Shown piece by piece: positions 33,266 through 42,648 of a DNA stretch of 64,000 nucleotides. Source of the DNA: Branchiostoma floridae (taxonomy: Eukaryota > Chordata > Leptocardii > Amphioxiformes > Branchiostomatidae); contig NC_049993.1 of the NCBI RefSeq assembly GCF_000003815.2, forward strand, positions 18,844,621-18,908,620. The letters are read 5' to 3'. Made by a program: the position numbers and the translations under genes. Under the pieces are notes generated by a model, which worked only from the letters and a program-made list of their open reading frames with translations, searched no databases and had not been told where the DNA came from. The first letter of the stretch is position 1, and the number at the start of each line of letters is the position of its first letter.

Positions 33266-35108
33266 GTTTGGCATATCAGTCCTCGATTCCTTGTAGAACT
33301 GAAGTTTTTATCGCATACCAATTTTCCCTAGTAAGCATGTTTTTAAAACAATTTCCAGTTGAAACACCAAGATTAAGCAAGCTCTTCAGAGGCGACCCAC
33401 TGAAGAAATGGAGTATCGAGAACTGATCAGCCATCAGAAGTAAAGCACATTATAACGCCCCAGAACTCAGACTTGTAGAGTGACTGCTATAAGAAGGCAA
33501 TTCCATGACATAATGTATCTACCTCAGACAGGATTGTATAACAATTTGACATCTCTCAGCCTGGGTACCATCCTCTGTAGTAACGACCAACTCAATCTTA
33601 ATCAACAAGCAAAAAAGTTGATGCAGCAGAGGATGTTACCCAGGCTAGATATCTCTGAGTGCTCTGCAGATATCGATATAGAAAACAACACGTATAGCCT
33701 GGGTGCCATCCTATTTGGTTGATTGGGGCTGCCATACTCAGAAGAGCATGCATGGGCTTGAGCCTTAGCTGGTGGTGTATGCCTGGGAGCCCAGGGGAGC
33801 TAGTATTGCAGCCCCAATATGGCAAACGTCAAATTTCCAAACTGGGGCCCGGCTGGGCTGTTTGTGGAAACGGAAAATAGAAATGTAGATGTAAAATTAT
33901 ACACAAATTATGCCCACGACTGTTCTCTTTTCGTCTTGTGTAGTTTGGTGTCTTTTATATCATACTTTTTGTTCCCAAAAGCTGCCCGACCGGACTTTGG
34001 TTTGGAAATGTGACATTTGCTAAGCTAAAGTGGATGACACCAAGGCACATGTACATTTGTACATGTATGTATATCATTTGGCATATCAATTCCTGTCTGG
34101 ACTAAAAATGGTGTATCATTTTTATTTTTGTTGGGCATTTTAAATTTAGTTCATCACGATTTGTGTATTTATGTTTATTGTTATTGTTAATGCATAATTT
34201 ATAATGTTTATCCGTGAAATGGGAAAAATATAGGATGCAGGTGTTTTATTTTGTTTGGATTATTTTGTTCATTAATGTCATTATGTATGTAATTATTTGT
34301 GAAAAAAGCTCTGCCAAGTTTCTTTGAACTCCAAAATTTGCATGGATATTTTCACACCAAAATATTTGCTTTGAATTATGTGATGTAGTTATATTCATTG
34401 GCAATTTACTTTTGGCCAATGCTTCCATCAGGCAACAATATAGGCAGAAATGGTACCTAAGGTGGCTCACATTTTAGCATGCATTTGGTTTTAAGAGCTC
34501 AGGGGCCTTACTATGTATATTTAACTACTGCTTCACTGTCAACTTTTTGTGGGTTAAGAGTGTAATTCACAGTATGTACATTTTGAAGGGTTACATCAGC
34601 AATAAAAATAAAAACAGAGGAATTATCTGTGTGAAGTTATTTATTTTGGTTTTTTTTGTTAGGACTGTATACATATTGCATTAGAGAGTTCTTCCCTTTT
34701 AAGCAGTGCTTCTTGTTTCTTACCCTCAAAACGATTCAAAAAGATGGAATGTTACATTGAATCCAATGTTTCACCATGCACTTGGTCTTTCAACGGTCTA
34801 TTAGCGCTGCCCAGGGAAATAAATTCAGAATGCAGTATTTGCCATGAGAGTTTGCGTGCACTTGAAAGCACCCCATGCGGATGAAGAAATTATAGTCACG
34901 TCACACTCACTCACTCACTCACTCATGGCCCGTAACCTCAGTGGTCGTAGGGGCTCACGTCACAACAGATGCGATACTCCCGGGCATTTCAAATCCAACA
35001 GGGCAAACTTCACATTCAAATTCATATGTTAACATTCATGAAATGATATGGATACTTCTATGGCTTCTTGTGATCCTAACTCTAGAGTGTTATTAAAGTT
35101 GCCTGGCG
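33266..35108. other. continuation of the shared downstream region
   Basis: Matches 5925-7974. Includes an AGCCTGGGTACCATCC palindrome (33557-33645), the second copy of the candidate poly(A) site (about 34602-34615) and a (CTCA)n run (34903-34926). Confidence 0.5.
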
Positions 35109-35172
35109 TCCTGTCCTTGGTGCTGAACGCCATCCACACACAAGAAAACACACCTGTCCTTGGTGCTGAACA
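35109..35172 (-). repeat. 43-bp minisatellite, minus orientation (unit 2)
   Basis: About 1.5 units only, against about 4.5 at 7975-8168. Confidence 0.85.
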
Positions 35173-35499
35173 CCTCCAGCCTTCATCACCAGAGTTAAGC
35201 CGAAAAGAGAGATACCTGATTCCTAGGTTGCAGTACCTTCACCCTACGTTGAGTGGCGCTTTATTGGTACCGTGTCACAGTCAGGTGCACCTTGATTGTT
35301 AAACGCTGGGCAGAAGTGACTGCAGTACCGTCACCCGTCACTTGGCGGCGCTTTATGCACGCCGTGTCAGCCAGATGTAGCCTCTTTGTGACGAGGAATG
35401 GAAATGACTTTGAGGTACGTAGCGGGGTTGGGAATAAGATAGCCGTATAGACTAATAAACTTCTGTTCCTTGCTCCAAAGGGCAGTTTCAAAATCTATA

Positions 35500-37072
35500 G
35501 AGTAGAGTAGAGTAGAGTAGAGTTCTTCAGGCTCAGGTAGGAACTGCAGTTCCAGTTTAGGCCGCTCTTTCCTTCTAAGTCACTGACATCCCAGGTAATT
35601 GCGGATCGTCCAGAGCTCTAAAGTTGTAATACACGCTGTGTTTCTTCATGTGGTTGTCTAGTCTTTCCTTAAAGCAGTTTACACTTGGGGATGTCACCAC
35701 CGGCTCTGGTAGATTGTTCCACCATGAGACAACTCTGATGCAGAAGAAGTGTGATCTTCTGTTACTTTTCGACGCTTGTCTCTTAATCCGGAGGCAGTGA
35801 CCCCTTGTTCTTGTGCTCGTATTTAACTCAAACGGACATGAGGTGTCGTATATCCCATGTAGGAACTTGTAGGTGTTTATCAGGTCCCCCCTAAGTCTCC
35901 TATAGACCAGTGTAAGTAAGTTTAGAGCCTTCAGTCTCTCTTCATAGGGTAGACTTCTAAGGCCGGGAACTCTCTTCGTTGCTCTCTTCTGTACCCTTTC
36001 TAGATCCAGGGCCAGCTTCCATGTGTAGGGGGACCATGCAGGAGCCCCATACTCCAGCTGGGGACGAATGAGCGACTTATATAGGAGTAAGAACACCTCC
36101 TTATCTACATAGGCAAAAGTCCTCCATATGAGACCTGCGATCTGATTTGCCTTATTACAAATGTTGGATATATGTTTGCTGAAACTCAGCTCCTTGTCAA
36201 CAGTAATACCCAAGTCCTTTTCCTGTTGTGTAAATTCCAGTAGGGTACGAGTCTCATTATCCAACATTGAGTATGTGTAGTCAGGGTGTCCTTTTCCCAG
36301 TCTTATTACTGTACATTTCATGGGATGAAAGCTCAACTGCCATTTTATTGCCCAGTCCTGAAGTACTTGAAGGTCCCTCTGCAATTTGTTGCATTCTTCC
36401 CTTTGTACTACTGACCTATATAACTTAGTGTCGTCTGCAAAGAGCTTCAGCTTACTCTGCACAATTTCCGGCATGTCGTTGACAAATATAGTGAAGAGCA
36501 CCGGACCCAGGACGCTCCCCTGGGGAACTCCGCTTGTTACTTCGGCCCATTCTGATTTTTCCCCATTGACACAGAGTCTCTGTCTCCGTCCTGACAAAAA
36601 AAATTCAATCCAATTTAAAAGGTTTCCCGTGATCCCGTAGCTTTGTATTTTGGCTAATAGTCTCTTAATTGGTACTGAATCAAAAGCCTTGCGGAAGTCG
36701 AGATAGACCGCGTCAACGGGTGTTCCTCGGTCAAGCCACTCTGTCCACTCGTCTAAGCACTCCAACATCTGAGTGGTAGTAGATCTTCCTGGCAAGAAGC
36801 CATGTTGGTGTGGTGTAAAGAGATTGTTTACCTTCATATGCTTGACAATGGCGTCTCTAATCAACCCTTCCAGAATTTTTCCTACTACTGAGGTCAGGCT
36901 AACCGGGCGGTAGTTACCGGGTGATTTGTTACAACCTTTTTTGTAAATTGGCGTGACATTAGCGGTTTTCCAGGCATCGGGGAGTTTGCCTTCTTGTACA
37001 GTCTTGACATAGAGAATCTGCAGTGGAACCGCCACTCCCCCAGGGTGTCCGCCAATTCCTTTAACACTCTTC
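35500..37072 (-). mobile_element. 5'-truncated CR1-like LINE insertion
   Basis: Present in unit 2, absent from unit 1, whose uninterrupted sequence is at about 8490-8500. The minus-strand 3' end finishes in a pentanucleotide microsatellite (CTCTA repeated, plus-strand 35500-35523), as expected of CR1-type elements. CTATA at 35495-35499 and 37073-37077 is a possible short target duplication. The 5' end is truncated within the RT domain. Confidence 0.85.
35575..37035 (-). pseudogene. CR1-like reverse transcriptase (5'-truncated)
   Basis: 485-486 codons open to the 3' end. RT landmarks: WKTANVTPIYKKG (22-34), NYRPVSLTSV (41-50), AVYLDFRKAFDSVP (motif A, about 109-122), SGVPQGSVLGPVLF (motif B, about 168-181), KLFADDTKLY (motif C catalytic pair, about 197-206), then LEYGAPAWSPY and the CR1-type C-terminus with VVSWWNNLPEPVV. 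The apparent first Met is a GTG, not a start. Upstream the coding sense continues one frame over as RVLKELADTLG, so a 1-nt frameshift lies near 37037-37040 before the truncation point. The endonuclease domain is missing, so this copy cannot be autonomous. Confidence 0.9.
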
Positions 37073-37082
37073 CTATAACGTT

Positions 37083-38557
37083 ATAAAGCGTTGTTGTGAA
37101 ATTTCCACTGTATTCCCGACCAAAAACGAGTAGCGGAAATACTGTACGTTTAGCAACAGTGTAACTGTTGTATTGTAGATCATAATAGCTCATACTATTG
37201 CATAGATGGTGTTTGCCGTGTTCATATATAGCTTTGCTCTCAGGCCGTCTCCATTTGAGGAGATCCGCTCCTTAGCTGTTCGGCTGACAAACTGCGACAC
37301 TGTTTGAATGTCAGGTGCCAATGTAGGAGGTTAAAGGTCAAACAGCTTTGCCATGTGAATGTGTTGCCTGACGCGAGAGCTTCGTGTCCTCTTCTTCTTG
37401 TGTCTTCAATGAATGACGATGAAAAGACGGCTGCTTTTCTCGACCTGCGAAAGGGTATGTTGATTGTTGAAGGTTCTGCGCGATGCTGATTTAACGTATC
37501 AAAATTTAACGCAGCTTTCAAGTGTTTGTTCTAGACAGTTCGCTAAATGCATGCTAGTGCAGTGTGTTTGTGTGAAAAAGTTTGTTGCTGTCGCTTTCAG
37601 TTCCAACTAAACATAGCATTCTGCGTGTACAGCAGTTAGTCAGACCTTACAGTAGTCAGACCTTACAGTGGGGTTTTGTGCAGCCCCTCCAGACGGGGCT
37701 GACCTCTGCAGAGCCACACACATGTGGAAGGAGTCTGGTTTCTGTGCAAACTCAGGCGAGGCCAGTCCTGGGGGAGGAGGGTGGATGGCTTCAGGAGTTT
37801 TTGAAGAAGACTCACTCAAGAACTGAATGGTCATAATCAAACCCCTCCTATTGGTTAGGTGTGGTACTTCAGAATAATTACATCTCGTTTATACTTGTTT
37901 ATAAGCAACGTTGCCTGAGAGACTGTATTATGTAACGTTATTTGTTACATTTCCGAATAGACAAATAGATAAGTTGTGTATCTTACAACCTATTAACTGA
38001 AGAAAATAAGGTAACTCTATTATAACTGGCTAAGAAGTGAAAGGAGCGAAAATGACAGAGGGAGTATGTGCAACATTTGCCAACAAGAAAACTTTTTTTT
38101 TCTTTTTGAACATTTCCAAAGAAAGTTTGTGTGTGTACAAGACCTTATTTATTGGTGTATGTAACCCTTTAATTGTTCAAGACAGTTTCATCTTGATGAT
38201 TGCACACCTATGATATATAAAAACATTGTTATGTGAAGCCACGATGACATCTGCATATGCATTAATTTGGACCCATGATGACACATATCGGTTTGAGCAC
38301 TGTAGCGATATATTTATGTACTTCAGCATTATTTCACCATGTCTCTATTGCTGTAGATATTTTTTTTTATTTTTTCAAATCTTTATTTCAATACATACAA
38401 CAAACAAGTGGTATTTACATCAATACATACAAGAAGCAAGTGGTATATTTAAAAAGATAGTTACACAATGGGTAGATGAGCTTAGAGGTATGTCAAGACT
38501 CTTGTGTACCTGTTGTAAGTAACATTAATCACATATCATTTTGTTGTTCTGGTCCAG
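37083..38557. other. non-coding flank of the isolated exon (unit 2)
   Basis: Continuation of the stretch seen at 8500-10123. Includes the single copy of the block that is duplicated at 9066-9520. Low-complexity T-rich tracts; no gene recognised. Confidence 0.45.
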
Positions 38558-38702
38558 AATGGACACGACGCTCGTGGATTTCATGGACATGAGTTTGCAG
38601 CGAGGAGACTTGAGCTTCATCTTTAACGGACACCTCAGACCCAACGTCTCCTTGGTCGTCCTTGACAACGAACTTAAGGTGTTCCAGAGAATACGATGTG
38701 AG
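38558..38702 (+). CDS. ANKRD13C-like middle exon (unit 2)
   Basis: 145-nt exon, acceptor TCTGGTCCAG and donor GTAAGC, homologous to 10124-10268 with the same phases. It differs in MDMSLQRGD (against SDMRWQRGD in unit 1) and NEL for NER. The Trp replaced is in a well-conserved block, which fits relaxed constraint. The next family exon on this strand is at 56490, with the antisense LRR gene between; the exon that should follow was not found. Confidence 0.7.
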
Positions 38703-38856
38703 GTAAGCATTGATGTCCTTCTTAACACACTCCTTGTAAGATTTCCTTGATCTACCATGACAACTAATGCCTGGTAACTGGAATTTGGCGATGGTGCTGA
38801 TGCAGCCACTGGCTTGTTCAACATGTCCATACCACTGGAGTCAGCGTAACATGGAT

Positions 38857-39030
38857 GGTGTTCAGCACTAAGGACAGGTATATTTACCTGTGTGTGGATG
38901 GTGTTCAGCACCAGGGACAGGTGTGTTTACCTATTTGTGAATTGTGTTCAGCACCAGGGACAGGTGTGTTTACCTGTGTGTGGATGGCGTTCAGCACCAG
39001 GGACAGGAATGTTTACCTATGTGGATGGTG
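38857..39030 (+). repeat. 43-bp minisatellite, plus orientation (unit 2, left part)
   Basis: About four units, interrupted by the Penelope-like insertion and resuming at 40366. Confidence 0.9.
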
Positions 39031-39307
39031 GATGAAGGAGAATTCTTTGTACACAACCAGTGGGTACTTACATAGCTTACGTTTCGATGTCTCTCAGACA
39101 CCTTCGTCAGAGCTTCTAACTGGAGTTCTGCTTCTCACCGCTATATGTAGCCGATGTAGGTGGCGCTTTTGCGGTGAGAAAACAATCCCAAACGTGGCTT
39201 AGTTTGTATCCCCCCTCGTCCCGGTTCATCACTGGGGTTGACTTTCTTATCCAGATGGCCTCCTTAATCCACCGTGCCCGCCTATTGTCTTCCCTGTCTA
39301 TGACCTA

Positions 39308-39641
39308 TGTCAGCAAGAGCTCACAGACCACCTTAACAGCATCGACCCCACCGGCAACATACAGTTTACGTTTGAAGAGGAGAAGGAAGGCACACTACCT
39401 TTCCTTGACACCCTTCTAGTGCGTAAGGAGGATGGCACAGTGAAACTTTTGGTGTACAGGAAGAGTACGCACACGGACCAATACCTAAACTTCCAGTCCC
39501 ACCACCCTCTGCACCAAAAGTTAGGAGTAATCCGTACCCTGTTGGACCGATGCAACACCGTCACCACTGAAGACCAGGACAAAGAACAGGAAACACAACA
39601 TGTCAAGAGAGCCCTCGCACGCTGTGGCTACCCCCAATGGG
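39308..39641 (+). pseudogene. Penelope-like RT, C-terminal part
   Basis: Open frame running into the N gap: ELTDHLNSIDPTGNIQFTFE, then LPFLDTLL, VYRKSTHTDQYLNFQSHHPL, HQKLGVIRTLLDR and HVKRALARCGYPQW. The FLD...YRKxTHTDxYLxFxSxHP block is diagnostic of Penelope-like element RTs. No RT catalytic motif precedes it; the left side is the inverted arm. Confidence 0.9.
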
Positions 39642-39741
39642 NNNNNNNNNNNNNNNNNNNNNNNNNNNNNNNNNNNNNNNNNNNNNNNNNNNNNNNNNNN
39701 NNNNNNNNNNNNNNNNNNNNNNNNNNNNNNNNNNNNNNNNN
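39642..39741. other. assembly gap (100 N)
   Basis: Exactly 100 unknown bases inside the Penelope-like coding region, a conventional placeholder length. ORFs running through it are not real observations. Confidence 1.
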
Positions 39742-40245
39742 GGGATAGCCACTGCAGTCAAACCCCAAACAACACTGAGAAGTCTGTTAGTGCATCCTAA
39801 GGACAGACAGGAGGACTTAGCCAAAACAGACTGTGTGTACAGAATCCCGTGCCAGAGCTGTGATCAGGTGTATATTGGTGAAACAGGAAGGACTTTTGGG
39901 ACGAGGTTAGAAGAACACAAGAAAGAAGCCAACAACATAGATGCCACAAGATACACAAGATCACAGAAAAGACTTGCGCTCAAAGAAGAAAAGAAGTCGG
40001 CAGTTACAGACCATATCGCCAGGAACAATTGCGTAATTGACTGGGAGGGGGCGAAGGTCATAGACAGGGAAGACAATAGGCGGGCACGGTGGATTAAGGA
40101 GGCCATCTGGATAAGAAAGTCAACCCCAGTGATGAACCGGGACGAGGGGGGATACAAACTAAGCCACGTTTGGGATTGTTTTCTCACCGCAAAAGCGCCA
40201 CCTACATCGGCTACATATAGCGGTGAGAAGCAGAACTCCAGTTAG
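39742..40245 (+). pseudogene. Penelope-like GIY-YIG endonuclease domain
   Basis: Open frame from the gap to a stop at 40243-40245, continuous in sense with the RT fragment. It has CVYRIPCQSCDQVYIGETGR, the diverged GIY-YIG core with the Cys pair used by animal Penelope-like elements, then TFGTRLEEH (catalytic Arg), DHIARNNCVIDW and RWIKEAIWIRK (candidate catalytic Glu), ending near WDCFL. The domain itself looks intact. The element copy is incomplete upstream. Confidence 0.9.
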
Positions 40246-40365
40246 AAGCTCTGACGAAGGTGTCTGAGAGACATCGAAACGTAAGCTATGTAAGTACCCA
40301 CTGGTTGTGTACAAAGAATTCTCCTTCATCCTATATTCTACCAACCTGATGAAACTATTTTCGTA

Positions 40366-41165
40366 TGTGGATGGTGTTCAGCACCAAGGACAGGTGTGTT
40401 TACTTGTGTGTTGGTGGTATTCAGCACCAGGGACAGTTGTGTTTACCAGTTTGTGGATTGTGTTCAGCACCAGGGACAGATGTTTTACCTGTGTGTGGAT
40501 GGTGTTCAGCACCAGGGACAGGTGTGCTTATCTGTGTGTGGATGGTGTTCAGCACCGGGGACAGGTGTGTTTACCTGTGTATGGATGGTGTTCAGCACCA
40601 GGGATGGGTGTGTTTACCTGTGTGTGGATGGTGTTCAGCACCAGGGATGGGTATGTTTACCTGTGTGTGGATGGTGTTCAGCACCATGGACAGGTATGTT
40701 TACCTGTGTGTGGATGGTGTTCAGCACCAGGGACGGGTATGTTTACCTGTGTGGATTGTGTTCAGCACCAGGGACGGCTGTGTTTACCTGTGTATGAATG
40801 GTGTTCAGCACCAGGGATGGGTGTGTTTACCTGTGTGTGGATGGTGTTCAGCACCAGGGACGGGTATGTTTACATGTGTGTTGATGGTGTTCAGAACCAG
40901 GGGCAGCTGAGTTTACCTGTGTGTGGATGGTGTTCAGCACCAGGGACAGGTGTGTTTACCTGTGTGTGGATTGTGTTCATCACCAGGGGCAGGTGTGTTA
41001 ACCTGTGTGTGGATGGTGTTCAGCACCAGGGGTAGGTTTTTTCCTGTGTGTGGATGGTGTTCAGCACCAGGTACAGGTATGTTTACCTGTGTGTGGATTG
41101 TGTTCAGCACCAGGGGTAGGTTTTTTCCTGTGTGTTGATTGTGTTCAGCACCAGGGCCAGGTATG
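40366..41165 (+). repeat. 43-bp minisatellite, plus orientation (unit 2, right part)
   Basis: About 18-19 units with the same core as 10423-10935 and more unit variants (CCAGGGATGGGT, CCAGGGGCAGGT). Confidence 0.95.
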
Positions 41166-42516
41166 TTCTGGTTTGGCCTGGTCACACTTTACTTTAGAAT
41201 TGATCTATGTATGAACATACCAGCTCCACAGGCACACACAGACTGGAGACCACTTGGCCAACACAGTTGAGTTTCCCTCAGTATTTAGCATTTATTGAAA
41301 ATATGGCGGTACATTACACAGATTAGCCAGATAGCAAGGCTTGTATTGGCTACCCACAGAGATATACAGACAATAATACACTACTATACTAAAACACACC
41401 TACTAAGTGCAGCATCGGTGAGCTGCACTTGTTAATATGCTGTAAATTTCTGCTACATTTTGGGCATTGCAAGATGTCAGTCCTTTGTCTAATATAAGAG
41501 GCAAGTTCTTTTACAATATTGTTAGCTATAAGCTATAACAGCCAAGCAAGGAATGTACATGCAGTTGTGAACTACTTTTTCATATAATTGTATGTAAGCT
41601 ATCATAAGATTATATATGGTATTTAACTCACTAAATTCAATCTATTAGTCTAGACTGTCCATTATTACATCACAATAATCAATTTCCGACAGAACTATAT
41701 GAAAATTATACAAACAGTCAAGCACATATTAAGTAGAGAAAATATGATTAAGTAAGTTGTGCCTGCAAAATTGCTTTTCATTGCTCTTTTGCTCCAATTT
41801 TTGAGCTCAGTCACAAGCTCTTTCCAATGACTATAGTTTATAATTCATCAACTAAGCAATTCCTTTCACTGGGAGTATGGTAATGACCTTGTTCTATTTT
41901 TCATGCAATTGTATGTAATTTGATTATATGTTCTTTAACTCATCAATTAGCTACTAGATTATCCATCATTAATATTGAAATTATTTTACAGTTTCTATAG
42001 TGAAGGTGCAACTATAAGAACATTCTTAATTTCAGCAAAGTAACCCTTTAAGTTAACCATGAATTTCAGTACTTATATTAAAAATTATTACCAGTTATCA
42101 AAATGGTTCTATCCCCCGTTCAAAGTGGTCCATCCCTACTAAAAGTGATAAAAATATCATTAAGATTACTTATTCCACACCGCAGTTTGTAACATATTTG
42201 CCTTTGCGTATAAATATCACAGCAGATATACAATATTGTTGACTTAAAAGAAAAGGATCCATTTTGAAATAACATGTCAGCTTTATAGAGTTAAGTAGAA
42301 CCTTCAGCCAAGTCTCCTGGTCACAATTTATGTTTCTTCAAATACTTTTATATTATCATAATTACTGGACAGGTATGATATACAGTTGTAATATATTTCT
42401 AAGTGTCTATTGGGGTGGGGTGGCTATTTTTTGTCTCTAATATCCTCCTGTGTGGTAACTATATTTGGTGATACTTAAAATACATTGTGTTTTTTTTTTC
42501 ATTTATAGGAAACCCT
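41166..42516. other. AT-rich spacer downstream of LRR copy 2
   Basis: Matches 10936-12342 with many small indels. No coding or RNA feature recognised. Confidence 0.5.
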
Positions 42517-42522
42517 TTTAAT
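42517..42522 (-). terminator. variant poly(A) signal of LRR receptor copy 2
   Basis: ATTAAA on the minus strand about 130 bp past the stop, in place of the AATAAA of copy 1. Confidence 0.45.
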
Positions 42523-42648
42523 TCTCAAGTCCTCCATTTCAGTGATCTGGTGTGCTTTACTGGCAATAGGTGTTTTGAGTCCTACTCAGGGCCAGTCATT
42601 GTTTTCAGAGAGTTAATCCTTAAAGCAATGGTTTAACTTAGGTCTTAT

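Larger units (their letters stand above)
39018..40376 (+). mobile_element. Penelope-like element with an inverted 3'-end copy
   Basis: Inserted into the minisatellite in unit 2 only. TATGTGGATGGTG (13 bp) stands at 39018-39030 and 40364-40376, a plausible target duplication, although the minisatellite itself contains similar words. The 276-bp segments 39031-39306 and 40055-40330 are inverted copies of each other; the right arm carries the end of the endonuclease ORF and 3' UTR. Between them run the RT C-terminus, an assembly gap and the GIY-YIG domain. The RT core is missing or lies in the gap. Confidence 0.9.

Noticed and set aside
39600-39824. ORFs crossing the N gap
   Set aside because: Translation of unknown bases; only the flanking sequence supports coding.
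40307-41138. 242- and 181-residue ORFs
   Set aside because: Same minisatellite artefact in unit 2.
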